From Puniceicoccaceae bacterium 5H (GTDB lineage: Bacteria; Verrucomicrobiota; Verrucomicrobiia; Opitutales; Oceanipulchritudinaceae): a stretch of 64,000 bases of DNA. The stretch is from positions 310,001 to 374,000 of the forward strand of contig WOUP01000001.1 of assembly GCA_009772895.1 (NCBI GenBank). The letters run 5' to 3'. This document shows positions 17,204 to 28,914 of this stretch, one piece after another (the stretch's first letter is position 1; each line of letters begins with the position of its first letter). Both the position numbers and the translations under genes were made by a program. The notes beneath the pieces were generated by a model. It did not search any database, was not told the DNA's origin, and worked only from the letters and a program-made list of their open reading frames with translations.

Positions 17204-19054
17204 CTACTCGACGGTTACCGACTTGGCTAAATTGCGGGGGCGGTCGACGTTGCAACCGCGGGCAACCGCTGCGTAGTAGGAGAAGAGCTGAAGGGGAATG
17301 GAGGCCAGGATCGGCATCAGAGATTCGCAGGTCTGCGGAATCGCGATCACGTCGATACCTTCCTGATCGCACAAGGGGCTGCCCTCGGTCGTGATGACAA
17401 TTACGGGGCCACCGCGCGCTTTCACCTCCTGAATATTGGAAGCGACCTTGTCGATCATCTCATCCTCCGGAGCGATAAAGAGGGAAGGGCAGGTCGGCGA
17501 CACCAAGGCCAAGGGCCCGTGCTTCATTTCCGCCGCCGGGTAACCCTCAGCGTGGATGTAGGAAATTTCCTTGAGCTTCAGGGCTCCTTCCAGGGCCAAG
17601 GGGAACATCATCTGCCGACCAAGGAAGAGAAAGTCGTTGTATTCAGCGTACTTTTTGGCCAACGCTTCAAGCTCCGAGGCTTTTTGCAGGACTTGCACGA
17701 TCTTGTCGGGCAATTCTTGCATGCCCTTCACCAGACGCATGCCTTCGCTCATACTGAGGTCGCGCAAGCGTCCAAGAAATACGCCGACCATCGTCGTGAG
17801 CAATACCTGCGAAGAGAAAGCTTTGGTGGATGCTACGCCGATCTCGGGGCCCACGTGCTGATAAATGCCACCGCCGGCCTCATGGGCGATCGTGGAGCCG
17901 ACGACGTTGGTGATGGCCAGGGTCTCGAAGCCCTTGCGCTTCATTTCCCGCAGCGCTTCGAGCGTGTCTGCGGTCTCCCCGCTCTGGCTGATCACGAACA
18001 CCAGCGTATTGTCCGGAATGGGCGCATTGCGATAACGCAGCTCACTTGCGTATTCCACATCCACAGGGATCCGGGCCAGCTTCTCGATAATATACTTGGC
18101 CAGCAGACAGGCGTGCCATGCCGTGCCGCAGCCCATGAACAGGATGCGATTGATCCGGCGCAGATCCTTGGCTTCGAGGTTCAGGCCGCCGAATTTCGTC
18201 GTGCTGTTGTCCGAGCTGAAACGGCCACGCATGCTGTTGCGCAACGCTTCCGGCTGCTCGAAGATTTCCTTGAGCATGAAGTGGGGGAAGTCGCCCCGCT
18301 CATACTCTTGATGTTCGGACTGCACTTCGCAGATCTCTGCGGCAACCCGTTCGTTATCGAGGTTGAAGATCTCGAAATCCTTGCCGGTGAGGCAGGCGAC
18401 CTGGCCATCGTCAAGGTAGACGATGTTATTGGTGCGTCCGCAGAAGGCCGCTGCATCGCTGGCCACCATGTTTTCACCATTACCGATCCCGAGCACCAGG
18501 GAGGACCCCAGTCGAGCGGTAATAATACGGCCGGGCTGATCTCCGCACATGACGGCAATGCCGTAGGAGCCCTTCACCTCACGCAGGGCCGCAAAAACAC
18601 TATGCAAGAATGCGTCTTCGTGACCCTCGGAGCGGAAATCTTCATAGTAGCTGGCGATCAGGTTGCAGAGAACTTCGGTGTCCGTCTCGGAGTGAAACGT
18701 CACCCCTGTTTGCTGGAGGCGGTTGCGCAGCGTCACGAAATTCTCGATCACACCGTTGTGAACCAGTGCAATGCGCCCGCAATTGGAAAGGTGCGGGTGC
18801 GAATTGCTCGGCGTCACCCCGCCGTGGGTGGCCCAGCGGGTATGGCTGATCCCGGAGTTGGCCATGACCTTTTCCTTCATGACCACTTGCCCGATATGTT
18901 CCGGGCTGCCCACGTCTTTAAAAATCTTGATGCCACTGCCGTTCATCAAGGCGTGGCCAGCGCTATCGTATCCGCGATAGGCCAACCGGTTGAGTCCTTC
19001 GACTAAAATTTTAGGAGCGGCGTCATCGCCCACGTATCCAACAATACCACACAT
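17204..19054 (-). CDS. glmS: Glutamine--fructose-6-phosphate aminotransferase (isomerizing)
   Basis: A 616-residue GlmS making glucosamine-6-phosphate from fructose-6-phosphate and glutamine, the entry to UDP-GlcNAc. The ATG at 19054 gives the required N-terminal nucleophile Cys after Met removal (MCGIVGYVG). The glutaminase domain shows HTRWATHGGVTPSNSHPH. Two SIS domains follow (MGCGTAWHACLLAKY, ISQSGETADTLEALR, IGVASTKAFSSQVL, EGALKLKEISYIHAEGYPA). The C-terminus NLAKSVTVE is canonical. It sits beside the polysaccharide locus, whose sugars derive from UDP-GlcNAc. Confidence 0.97.
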   Translation of the reverse strand: MCGIVGYVGDDAAPKILVEGLNRLAYRGYDSAGHALMNGSGIKIFKDVGSPEHIGQVVMKEKVMANSGISHTRWATHGGVTPSNSHPHLSNCGRIALVHNGVIENFVTLRNRLQQTGVTFHSETDTEVLCNLIASYYEDFRSEGHEDAFLHSVFAALREVKGSYGIAVMCGDQPGRIITARLGSSLVLGIGNGENMVASDAAAFCGRTNNIVYLDDGQVACLTGKDFEIFNLDNERVAAEICEVQSEHQEYERGDFPHFMLKEIFEQPEALRNSMRGRFSSDNSTTKFGGLNLEAKDLRRINRILFMGCGTAWHACLLAKYIIEKLARIPVDVEYASELRYRNAPIPDNTLVFVISQSGETADTLEALREMKRKGFETLAITNVVGSTIAHEAGGGIYQHVGPEIGVASTKAFSSQVLLTTMVGVFLGRLRDLSMSEGMRLVKGMQELPDKIVQVLQKASELEALAKKYAEYNDFLFLGRQMMFPLALEGALKLKEISYIHAEGYPAAEMKHGPLALVSPTCPSLFIAPEDEMIDKVASNIQEVKARGGPVIVITTEGSPLCDQEGIDVIAIPQTCESLMPILASIPLQLFSYYAAVARGCNVDRPRNLAKSVTVE

Positions 19055-19378
19055 AAGAGAAAGAGTTTGAGAGTGTGCCTCGACTAATACCATCCCTCGT
19101 GCCAATTGCGGCATGCGCCCATGAGACTATACCTTTTTTGGGTGGTATATCTTAGAATGAATGAAGAGTCTCCGGGATTAGAGTCGAGGGTTTGTCATGG
19201 TCTTCCTGCCGAATACATGCAGGGTGCACTCCAGGAGATTGCAAAGGGCGTGCACCCTGCAGCAATTCGCTATGTTTTAATAAGATAGGCCCGATTCACT
19301 CATACTTAAACCCTGTAATGGCAATCACTCAGGAGCTTCCCGCGCGTGGCTGGCATTGAATATGTTAAAGGGGCTGGC
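19055..19378. promoter_or_regulatory. Divergent intergenic region with a 12-bp perfect inverted repeat
   Basis: This gap separates leftward glmS from the rightward sugar-phosphotransferase gene and must contain both promoters. It holds a perfect inverted repeat, TGCAGGGTGCAC at 19218-19229 and GTGCACCCTGCA at 19250-19261, with a 20-base spacer. Each arm contains the smaller palindrome GTGCAC. This could be a pair of operator half-sites or an RNA stem. AT-rich sequence (TATGTTTTAATAAG) follows it. No known operator is recognised. Confidence 0.5.
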
Positions 19379-20839
19379 ATGCTCTCTACCTCGTCTCAGC
19401 CAACCAAAGCGCTGGATAAACCCTTCTCGTCACCCTTCGCGGCTCAAAGTGTCCCACAGCAGCAGCGACCCGTCCCCCAGTTTACAAGCGCTACCGCTAT
19501 TAGTACCGGCCTCGTTGCCTTCGACACGGTCCTCAGCCTTATCATGCTGAGCTGTGTTTTCTGGGCTTCCACGCATTACTGGTCGATCGCCCTCAGTCTG
19601 GGCACGGTCGTATCCACCATCTGTGGCACTTGGGTAACCTCGATGCTTGCAGGCGGCTATCGCCGTTCCAGTCTGCTTCGAGGCGACGGATGGCTGATGG
19701 ACTACTGGACGGCCGTCATTCTCTTTGTCGCCGCCTCGGGGGTGCTTTTTGCCTTCTCGATCGGGACCAACCTGCTCACCATCAAATCGGCCCTGCTGGT
19801 TCTGGTTTCCGTCTCGGCTACGACACTTTTAGGGATGGGAGCCCGCGCGATCATTGCTCGCTTTCTCAAGGAAGCCCTGGCACAACGCTATATCCTGGTG
19901 GTGGGGTCCGCCGCACACGCCGAACTCTTCTGGGAGGAAATGCAGGAAGAAGGCTGGCCCCAGCGCATCGTGCATTTGGACCTGGACGGATTTCGGGAAG
20001 ACAACGCCAATGGTAACCTGAGCGCGTCCAAGGAAGTTTGGTATCGCGCAAAGGAAGCGCACGTTGAATCGGTCGTTTTGCTCGATCCGGTGGAATCGGC
20101 CTCCCGCACCTTCAAAAATATGCTGTTGAGCTGGGACCGACACCGCATCCCAGTATTCGACCTGCACCGCTTTTACGCCAACTACTGGCAGAAAGTCCCA
20201 CCTTTCGCCCTGCATGCGGGCTGGGGTCAGGAAGAAGGCTTCCTGCTGCACCGCCAGCCGGTCTACCGCTGGGTGAAGCGTGCGATGGACGTGGTCGGCG
20301 CCGGTGTCTTGCTCTTTGTGCTTTCGCCACTGCTGCTGCTCGTAGCCGCTGCCGTGCGGCTGGAGAGCAAGGGACCCGCGATCTTCCGTCAAACGCGAGT
20401 CGGGCAGGGTGGCGATCCCTTCACGATTTTCAAGTTCCGCACCATGTGCGAAAGCGCCGACAAGGGTGATCGCTATACGCGGAGCAATGACAAGCGCATC
20501 ACACGTGTGGGAGCATTCCTGCGCAAGACCCGCCTGGATGAGCTGCCGCAACTCTTGAACGTGCTGCGTGGTGAGATGAGCCTGATCGGCCCCCGAGCAG
20601 AATGGGTGCGCTGCACGGAAGAATATGAAAAGACCATTCCCTATTACCACTGGCGGCACATCGTAAAGCCGGGCATCTCTGGCTGGGCTCAGGTCAACTA
20701 CGGTTACGGCGAAAACGAGGAGGATACGAAGGAAAAGCTCAAGCTGGACCTGTACTATGTGAAACACTACTCCCCCTGGCTTGATATCCGGATCATGCTC
20801 AAAACGTTATCGGTAGTGGTCACCGGAAAAGGCCAATAG
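19379..20839 (+). CDS. Polyprenyl glycosylphosphotransferase (initiating sugar transferase)
   Basis: A 486-residue membrane enzyme that transfers a sugar-1-phosphate from a UDP-sugar to undecaprenyl phosphate, starting the repeat unit. It has several N-terminal membrane helices, a central CoA-binding-like domain, one more helix ([20 protein letters not shown]), and the C-terminal catalytic domain. That domain shows [20 protein letters not shown], the [20 protein letters not shown] segment and [16 protein letters not shown]. An upstream in-frame GTG exists at 19346, but the ATG at 19379 has a good ribosome-binding site (AAAGGGG, 6 bases away). It is transcribed away from the main operon. Confidence 0.92.
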   Translation: MLSTSSQPTKALDKPFSSPFAAQSVPQQQRPVPQFTSATAISTGLVAFDTVLSLIMLSCVFWASTHYWSIALSLGTVVSTICGTWVTSMLAGGYRRSSLLRGDGWLMDYWTAVILFVAASGVLFAFSIGTNLLTIKSALLVLVSVSATTLLGMGARAIIARFLKEALAQRYILVVGSAAHAELFWEEMQEEGWPQRIVHLDLDGFREDNANGNLSASKEVWYRAKEAHVESVVLLDPVESASRTFKNMLLSWDRHRIPVFDLHRFYANYWQKVPPFALHAGWGQEEGFLLHRQPVYRWVKRAMDVVGAGVLLFVLSPLLLLVAAAVRLESKGPAIFRQTRVGQGGDPFTIFKFRTMCESADKGDRYTRSNDKRITRVGAFLRKTRLDELPQLLNVLRGEMSLIGPRAEWVRCTEEYEKTIPYYHWRHIVKPGISGWAQVNYGYGENEEDTKEKLKLDLYYVKHYSPWLDIRIMLKTLSVVVTGKGQ

Positions 20840-20851
20840 AAGCTGCAGCCT

Positions 20852-20872
20852 GCAGGATGAAGGGCATCCTGC
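20852..20872. repeat. Small hairpin GCAGGATG/CATCCTGC
   Basis: An 8-bp perfect stem with a 5-base loop (AAGGG) lies 13 bases after the sugar-transferase stop. No T-tract follows, so it is more likely a 3' mRNA-stabilising hairpin than a terminator; the terminator is the hairpin at 20945. Confidence 0.4.
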
Positions 20873-20944
20873 GTGCATATTGCCCGCTTCGAGATCGAGG
20901 AATTAGAGCATCTTTCGTAATCTCTCTGGAACAGAACGTCTTGC

Positions 20945-20977
20945 AGCCGTGCCGCTAATGTGGCACGGCTCTTTCTT
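20945..20977 (+). terminator. Rho-independent terminator after the sugar-phosphotransferase gene
   Basis: A 9-bp perfect stem (AGCCGTGCC / GGCACGGCT) with an 8-base loop is followed by CTTTCTT. It lies between the sugar transferase and the LamG-like gene. The downstream ATG (20991) is only 14 bases past the T-tract, so this hairpin could also attenuate the next gene. Confidence 0.7.
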
Positions 20978-20990
20978 ATCCCCTTGGCGC

Positions 20991-22052
20991 ATGAAACACC
21001 TACTTTCTCTTCTTGCCTTCTCTTCTTTAGGACTGCTGGGACAGGTCGCTGCTCAGGCACCGCAGCCTGTCCATTTTTGGGATTTCAACGGCCAAAACGG
21101 TGGCATGGTGGCCGACCAAGGTACCGCCAGCGCGCCCCTTAGCCTCCTGAGTGGGGCGACCGTGAACCAATATGGCGTCAATAACTACGGCCTGACGCTT
21201 CCCTCCGGCAGTGCGGCTGCCAGCTATCAATCGGGCGCTCTCACCAACCTGACGGTGATGTCGTGGTTCCGTTCCGCCAGCCTCCCCGACCCGATGGTCA
21301 CCGCCTACTCCGGGCGCATTACGGAAACCCCGGCCTATACGCTCTTTATTTCGAATGAGCCCTCCTCGATCGTCTTCGAGTATCGTTACGACGACTTCTA
21401 CGAAAACAAGTGGCGTTGGGAGGTCCCGGAAAGCACGCTGGAACTCCAGTGGCACCAGGCTGCGGTCGTCTATGATCCGGCGCTGCCCTCCAATGTGCCC
21501 ACCCTCTACCTCGATGGAGAAGTCGTTAACGGCGGCGAACAGGTGAAGCTCAGTAACGGCGCCCCCGTAAACAATCAAGGCACTGGCTTTATCGGCAATC
21601 GCGCGGAAGGTGATCGTCGGTTTTACGGCAAGCTGGACGAAGTGAGGATCTATGACGCCCTGCTGAACCAGCAGCAAATCCGCGACGCCTCGATCCGCTA
21701 TCTGGATCAGGCAGTCTTCGAATTCTTCGATAAAGAGTACCGCGAGGGCGACTGGGTCTATGCCGACTGGCTGGATTGGGTCTATGTAACTGATTTCCCC
21801 TGGATCTACAGCCCACGCCACGGATGGATGATGGTCGAACAAGTCGACAACACCTTTGCGAGTGCAAACCTCTATTTCGCCGCCATCCGCGAAGACAATG
21901 ACCAACCCCTGGGCTGGGCCGCCGTTTCCCGCGCACAGGATCAACAGCTGTATTCCTGGGCGATCGATGGGTGGATCGAGCATATGCCGGATGCCGTGAA
22001 CACACGGTATTGGGATTACACCAACGAAGTGTTCATCACCACGCATTACTAG
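20991..22052 (+). CDS. Secreted LamG/concanavalin-like domain protein
   Basis: A 353-residue exported protein. The ATG at 20991 gives a signal peptide (MKHLLSLLAFSSLGLLGQ, cleavage likely after VAAQA). Residues about 25-240 look like a LamG/concanavalin A-type jelly roll: VHFWDFNGQNGGMVADQG near the start, ALTNLTVMSWFRSA, WHQAAVVYDP, and FYGKLDEVRIYDALLNQQQI at the end. The remaining 110 residues are very rich in Trp and Tyr (WVYADWLDWVYVTDFPWIYS, HGWMMVE), a tail style seen in secreted proteins of Opitutae. It may bind carbohydrate at the surface; partner unknown. Confidence 0.75.
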   Translation: MKHLLSLLAFSSLGLLGQVAAQAPQPVHFWDFNGQNGGMVADQGTASAPLSLLSGATVNQYGVNNYGLTLPSGSAAASYQSGALTNLTVMSWFRSASLPDPMVTAYSGRITETPAYTLFISNEPSSIVFEYRYDDFYENKWRWEVPESTLELQWHQAAVVYDPALPSNVPTLYLDGEVVNGGEQVKLSNGAPVNNQGTGFIGNRAEGDRRFYGKLDEVRIYDALLNQQQIRDASIRYLDQAVFEFFDKEYREGDWVYADWLDWVYVTDFPWIYSPRHGWMMVEQVDNTFASANLYFAAIREDNDQPLGWAAVSRAQDQQLYSWAIDGWIEHMPDAVNTRYWDYTNEVFITTHY

Positions 22053-22078
22053 TCAGCCGCGTTAAGACCACCTTTTTC

Positions 22079-24178
<2,100 letters not shown>

Positions 24179-24270
24179 CTATCCATTATCGACGAAAGAA
24201 AGGGGCGGGCTGTGACAAGAATGTTAAATTAAAGGTAAAAGGACTTGGGCAGACCACGGACTGCCACCCC

Positions 24271-25314
24271 CTATAGCAGCTGCCCCTGCTGGTCTTTCGG
24301 CGGCATAATACCCAAATACTCGAAGCCCCGCCGGGTCAGCACACGGCCCTGCGCGGTCCGCTGCAAAAAGCCCTCCTGAATCAGATACGGTTCGTGGACT
24401 TCTTCGACCGTGTGCGGTTCTTCGCCCACCGCCACCGCCAGTGTGCTGAGCCCGACCGGGCCGCCGCCGTAGTTTTCTGCAATACAACGCAGGAGCCGTT
24501 GGTCGAGCTCGTCGAGGCCGTAATCGTCGATCTCGAGCAGCTCGAGCGCACGGGCCGCAATCTCTTGAGAAATGGTGCCATCACCACGTTGCTCGCAGTA
24601 GTCGCGTACGAAGTGGAGCAAGTTGTTGGCGATGCGCGGCGTCCCACGGGAGCGGCGGGCGAGTTCACGTGCGCCGGTGGATTCGATGGGCACACCCAGT
24701 AATTGCGCGCTGCGCTCCACGATCTTGGCCAGCTCGCTGCGGTTGTAATAGTCCAGCCGGGTCTGGAGGGTGAAGCGGCTGCGTAGAGGCGCCGTCAGCA
24801 GGCCGCGACGCGTGGTGGCTCCCACCAGTGTAAAGCGGGGGATATCGAGCCGCACGCTCCGAGCGTTCGGACCTTGGTCGAGCATGATGTCGATCCGGAA
24901 ATCCTCCATTGCGGAGTAGAGATACTCTTCTACGGTGCGCGGCAGGCGATGGATCTCGTCGATGAAGAGGATGTCACCCTGCTCGAGATTCGTGAGCATG
25001 CCGGCTAGGTCACCCGGACGCTCGACCACCGGGCCAGACGTCACGCGCACCTGGGTGCCCATCGCGTTACCGATGATCTGGGCGAGCGTCGTCTTACCAA
25101 GACCAGGAGGGCCGCTGAGCAGGATGTGGCTCAACGTTCCGCCCCGTTGCAGGGCAGCATCCACCATCACCTGCAGGCGCTCGACCGTTTTGGCCTGGCC
25201 GGTAAAGTCATTCCATTCCAAGGGGCGCAGCGCAGCCTCCCAGCTAGGGGCTTCACGACGCGCCTGCTCAATGAAATCGCGTCCTTTGGGCTCTTGAAAA
25301 TCGGCGTTATTCAC
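24271..25314 (-). CDS. ruvB: Holliday junction branch-migration ATPase RuvB
   Basis: A 347-residue AAA+ motor that works with RuvA in branch migration. It shows [20 protein letters not shown] (Walker A), [20 protein letters not shown] (Walker B) and [18 protein letters not shown] (sensor/arginine finger region). The C-terminal winged helix contains [19 protein letters not shown]. The start is GTG at 25314, inside the last codons of murA (8-base overlap). ruvA is about 32 kb away (57366), not in an operon with ruvB. Confidence 0.97.
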   Translation of the reverse strand: MNNADFQEPKGRDFIEQARREAPSWEAALRPLEWNDFTGQAKTVERLQVMVDAALQRGGTLSHILLSGPPGLGKTTLAQIIGNAMGTQVRVTSGPVVERPGDLAGMLTNLEQGDILFIDEIHRLPRTVEEYLYSAMEDFRIDIMLDQGPNARSVRLDIPRFTLVGATTRRGLLTAPLRSRFTLQTRLDYYNRSELAKIVERSAQLLGVPIESTGARELARRSRGTPRIANNLLHFVRDYCEQRGDGTISQEIAARALELLEIDDYGLDELDQRLLRCIAENYGGGPVGLSTLAVAVGEEPHTVEEVHEPYLIQEGFLQRTAQGRVLTRRGFEYLGIMPPKDQQGQLL

Positions 25315-26611
25315 CTTTCAACTCGCTGGGCATTTCGCTCTCCGGCAGGCGCTCGATTTTCGCCCCGAGTTCCTGCAGCTTCACTTCCATCGTTTCGTAG
25401 CCACGGTCCAGGTGGTAGATGCGCTGGACCCAGGTTTCGCCTTCGGCCGCCAGCCCGGCAATGACCAGGGCTGCACTGGCCCGCAGGTCGCTAGCCATCA
25501 CGGGCGCACCGCTCAAGCTCTCGGTCCCGCGCACGATGGCATTGGCGCCCTCAATCGCAATGTTGGCCCCCATGCGCTGCAACTCGGGCACGTGCATGAA
25601 GCGATTCGGGTAAATCCGCTCGGTGATGATGCTGAGGCCGGGCGTCAACGCCATCAGGGCGCACATCTGGGCTTGCAGGTCGGTCGGAAAACCCGGGTGG
25701 GGCAGGGTGATGATCTCGATGGATTTGCGCGGTTCCTTGCGCGAGCCGAACACCGTGATACGACGCCCGTCGGAATCGGCATCAAACGGCACGTTAGCTT
25801 GTTCGAAGACGTCGAGCAAAGAGCGCATATGACCCGGCACGACGTTCTCGACCGTCACATCGCCGCCCGAAAGGGCCCCGCCGATGAGAAACGTGCCCGC
25901 CTCAATCCGGTCGGGTACGATACGGTGGTGGCAGCCATGCAGCTTGTCCACGCCAGTAATCCGAAGGTAGTGGCTGCCGATATTCTCGATCTGCGCCCCC
26001 ATCTTTACCAGCATGTCGCAGAGATCCACGACTTCCGGTTCGCAGGCGGCACTCTCGATGCGCGTAATGCCTGGAGCGAGCACGGCCGCCATGATCATAT
26101 TGGCGGTGCCGGTAACGGTAGAGCCATGGCGGCCCCCAAGATAAAGGTAATCGCCCTTGAGGTTGCTGCCATCGACGTCGACGTAGCCTTTTTCGATTTC
26201 AATGCCGCAATTGAGGCGCGCGAGGCCCTTCAAGTGCAGGTCGATGGGGCGAGGGCCGATCACACAACCGCCGGGCAGCGAAACACGCGCGTGCCGCAAG
26301 CGGCCGACGAGGGGGCCGAGCAGGGTGACGGAAGCGCGCATCTTGCGCACGAGCTCATAGGGAGCGACGCCTTTGATGTGACGGGCGGTGATCTTCCAGG
26401 TGTGCGGATCCGGACGCTCCACCTCCGCGCCCAGGTGGCGCAGGATCTCGCCCATGTAGCGGACATCGGACAGATCCGGCACCTGCTCGATCGTGCAGGT
26501 TTCTTCTGTCAGCAATGTCGCGGCAAAAATGGGCAACGCGGCGTTTTTGGCGCCCGCTACAGTCACAGTACCATTCAAGGGGCGTCCCCCTTCGATCCGG
26601 ATCACATCCAT
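25307..26611 (-). CDS. murA: UDP-N-acetylglucosamine 1-carboxyvinyltransferase
   Basis: A 434-residue MurA, the first committed step of peptidoglycan precursor synthesis: enolpyruvyl transfer from PEP to UDP-GlcNAc. It has [20 protein letters not shown] at the N-terminus, the catalytic loop [16 protein letters not shown] with Cys near residue 116 (the fosfomycin target), and repeated EPSP-synthase inside-out barrels. The Cys rather than Asp form implies ordinary fosfomycin sensitivity at target level. It overlaps ruvB by 8 bases. Confidence 0.97.
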   Translation of the reverse strand: MDVIRIEGGRPLNGTVTVAGAKNAALPIFAATLLTEETCTIEQVPDLSDVRYMGEILRHLGAEVERPDPHTWKITARHIKGVAPYELVRKMRASVTLLGPLVGRLRHARVSLPGGCVIGPRPIDLHLKGLARLNCGIEIEKGYVDVDGSNLKGDYLYLGGRHGSTVTGTANMIMAAVLAPGITRIESAACEPEVVDLCDMLVKMGAQIENIGSHYLRITGVDKLHGCHHRIVPDRIEAGTFLIGGALSGGDVTVENVVPGHMRSLLDVFEQANVPFDADSDGRRITVFGSRKEPRKSIEIITLPHPGFPTDLQAQMCALMALTPGLSIITERIYPNRFMHVPELQRMGANIAIEGANAIVRGTESLSGAPVMASDLRASAALVIAGLAAEGETWVQRIYHLDRGYETMEVKLQELGAKIERLPESEMPSELKGE

Positions 26612-26617
26612 GCGGAG

Positions 26618-27385
26618 TTATCCTGCAGAGTCGGGTTTCTTTGACGAGGAAGATTTGGGGCCGGATCGACGCTTGCGGCGGCGGTTCTGATTCTTGCCCG
26701 GCTCGCCGGCTTCCTTGTTCCCCTGTGCCGGCTGTTTTTTGTTTTGAGACGGAGGCTTGGGCTTGGCGTCAGCAGCATTGCTCCCGCCACCTTTACCCCG
26801 GCGGTTGCGTCCCGAGCGGCGCCGGTTTTTCTTTTCCCCGGTCGCCGGTTTATCGCTCTCGGTCGCGGCAGGCTGCGGGCTTTTCTTGCCGCCCGGTTGT
26901 GCCTGTGGGGCTCGGTTCTGCTTCGCTTTACCGTTATGGTTGTTCTTGCGATTGCGCGAAGAACGCGAGCGACTGCGCCGGTTGCGGTCGTTTCCCTTGT
27001 TGGTGTGCGGGGTCGCTTGATCGTTCTCGGCCTCGGAGGCCAGGTCTTCGTTGTTTTCGACAACGGGCTTTCGCCAATCGCGCCAAAACTCGTCGACCCA
27101 TGCCCTGAGCTGGATCCAGCCACCCTTCAAGCCGGAATGGCGCACCGGCGTCGAGCGATCTGCCAAGCGGAAGTCACGCTCCAGCTGCCGACTGTCCAGC
27201 AGGGATACGCCTTGTGCCTCCGGCACTTTCAGTGCCTTCTCGTGGCCATTGTGCGCAGCATTACGTGCCGTTTCGTGGGGGATGTAGTCAACGGCGGGGA
27301 TGCTGTGGGGCGCTACCGGTGTCACATGGAAGCGACCGTCAGGGTCGCGTTCCAGATAGCGATCAAGATTTTCAAACTCAGGCAT
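26618..27385 (-). CDS. Hypothetical protein with a long basic, low-complexity C-terminus
   Basis: A 255-residue protein I do not recognise. Residues about 1-115 are mixed and probably folded, with PEFENLDRYLERDPDGRFHV at the start and a Trp-rich helix IQLRAWVDEFWRDWRKP. The rest is low-complexity Arg/Lys/Asn/Ser/Gly/Pro with R-R-S-R-S-R-S-S-R, KKNRRRSGRNRRGKGG and NQNRRRKRRSG clusters. Such tails commonly bind RNA, ribosomes or nucleic acid, which is a guess here. The ATG at 27385 is preferred to an upstream TTG. It lies 6 bases upstream of murA in the same direction. Confidence 0.6.
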   Translation of the reverse strand: MPEFENLDRYLERDPDGRFHVTPVAPHSIPAVDYIPHETARNAAHNGHEKALKVPEAQGVSLLDSRQLERDFRLADRSTPVRHSGLKGGWIQLRAWVDEFWRDWRKPVVENNEDLASEAENDQATPHTNKGNDRNRRSRSRSSRNRKNNHNGKAKQNRAPQAQPGGKKSPQPAATESDKPATGEKKNRRRSGRNRRGKGGGSNAADAKPKPPSQNKKQPAQGNKEAGEPGKNQNRRRKRRSGPKSSSSKKPDSAG

Positions 27386-27535
27386 GGCAGACGGCAAACC
27401 AGCTTGTCCTGAGGACTACCGCTGGCCGGTATATAAGAAAGCATTCAAGGCCTAAAGGTCCAAGCTCTTCAATCTTTTTCAACAGATTCGGACTTTGCCT
27501 TGCCGCTGCGAATGGTGGCTGCCATAGCAATCGAA

Positions 27536-27907
27536 ATGGACAAGCTCGCTGAAATCTTTCAACTGCAGGAAAAACTGAACGAACGCATCGGCGTGAATCT
27601 GAGCGATCTCGATGAAGCCCAGCAAACGGAGTGGGTGCTCAACTACACCCGGGCAATGCAACAGGAGCTGGCCGAACTGGTGGACTCGGTGCCGTGGAAG
27701 TGGTGGGCCCGCTATCAACAATTCGATCTGCAGAACGCCCGGGTCGAAGTGATCGACCTGTTCCACTTCCTCGTGTCACTCGCCCAGACGCTCGGGATGA
27801 GCTCCGAAGACGTGTTCGAAGCCTACCTCAAGAAAAACGAGGTGAACCACAAGCGCCAGGAAAGCGGCTACGAAAAGAAGGACACCGACGATTCCCGCCA
27901 TATCTAG
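27536..27907 (+). CDS. Dimeric dUTPase (dUTPase_2 / MazG-like fold)
   Basis: A 123-residue all-alpha NTP pyrophosphohydrolase. MDKLAEIFQLQEKLNERIG, QQELAELVDSVPWKWW, VEVIDLFHFLVSLAQTLG and YLKKNEVNHKRQESGY reproduce the E-x2-E / E-x2-D metal-binding layout and K-x-x-x-N-x-x-R-Q tail of dUTPase_2 proteins. It would hydrolyse dUTP to dUMP and PPi. The ATG at 27536 starts the family's usual N-terminus. Its stop overlaps the stop of the convergent transporter in a shared CTAG. Confidence 0.85.
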   Translation: MDKLAEIFQLQEKLNERIGVNLSDLDEAQQTEWVLNYTRAMQQELAELVDSVPWKWWARYQQFDLQNARVEVIDLFHFLVSLAQTLGMSSEDVFEAYLKKNEVNHKRQESGYEKKDTDDSRHI

Positions 27908-28872
27908 GCAGGATCACCCTGGCGCAGGCGGGGCCACTGGCTGTTGGCCAGCAGCTGCAGGGGGTGGTAGATCAGCAGTGGCAATACGATCAAGCCTAGC
28001 TGGTCGGCCCACTGCGAATGCGTAAAGATGAGCGTGGCGATGGGGATGCCGGTGGCGAGGCTCTTCTGGCCGCCGGTGATGATGAGACTGACACGTTGAC
28101 GCTCGTCCAGGCGCGTAAGAGCGGCGAGCAGCGTCAGCCCGATTTGACCGCTCCCGAACAGGAGCAGCGCGCCGCCACCCGCTACGACCCATTCTTTCCC
28201 GCCAAGGTGGGCCCACACATCCTGGCGCACGCTCCGGGCCATGGCCACAAACAGCAGATACAGAATCGCGCACAGGTTGAAGTAGGACGCCCAGCGGGGA
28301 GCCGTCGCGGCAAAACGGGGCAAGCGCCGCCAGGAAGCCCCCAGGAGTAAGGGCAGGGCAAGCAGCAGAAACAGCTTTTGGATCAGACTCCAAAGATCGC
28401 CACCCCCGTTATGCTCCCCCCCAGAGAGCAGGAGCGATACCATCGCCGGGGTTACGAAGACCGAAGCAAGATTGGACAGGGCGGTGCCGAAGAGCGCCAT
28501 CAGACGGTCTCCGCCATTGTCCGTCGCAATCGCGACGGCGGAAGTGATGGTCGTCGGCAGGACGCTGAGGAAAAAGAGCCCCAGCAAGAGAGGCGGCGGC
28601 CCCGGCATCCACAGATGCAGTCCGAAGCCAATCGCAGGCAGCAGGATAAAGTTACCCGCCAGCACCAGCAAAACAAGCCGGGCATGTTCCCGCCACGATT
28701 CGAGCTGTTTGAGATCCAGCGAAAGTCCTTGCAGCAGAAACACGCCAAAGATCACGGCGTGCTGCAGCCAGCGAAGATCGGCGGCCCCGGAGACGCCTGC
28801 AGGCAGGAGGCCTGCCAGGAGTATCGAGACGACGATACCGGGGATCATCAGCTGGCGTGAAGAAACTTTCAT
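27904..28872 (-). CDS. Bile acid:sodium symporter-family protein (SBF-like)
   Basis: A 322-residue membrane protein with about ten hydrophobic segments. It fits the SBF-like (YfeH) group: LQGLSLDLKQLESWREHARL early, VLPTTITSAVAIATDNGGDR in the middle with the crossover-type helix break, and LIITGGQKSLATGIPIATLIF late. The substrate is not predictable. The ATG at 28872 replaces a TTG 12 codons upstream. It is divergent from the RidA-like gene. Confidence 0.85.
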   Translation of the reverse strand: MKVSSRQLMIPGIVVSILLAGLLPAGVSGAADLRWLQHAVIFGVFLLQGLSLDLKQLESWREHARLVLLVLAGNFILLPAIGFGLHLWMPGPPPLLLGLFFLSVLPTTITSAVAIATDNGGDRLMALFGTALSNLASVFVTPAMVSLLLSGGEHNGGGDLWSLIQKLFLLLALPLLLGASWRRLPRFAATAPRWASYFNLCAILYLLFVAMARSVRQDVWAHLGGKEWVVAGGGALLLFGSGQIGLTLLAALTRLDERQRVSLIITGGQKSLATGIPIATLIFTHSQWADQLGLIVLPLLIYHPLQLLANSQWPRLRQGDPA

Positions 28873-28914
28873 CGGCCAAGCTTGCGCCAGAAACCGGATT
28901 CCTGACAATGCGCC

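Noticed and set aside
19055-19200. Possible glmS ribozyme upstream of glmS
   Set aside because: The conserved glmS ribozyme core is not visible, and such ribozymes are mainly found in Firmicutes.
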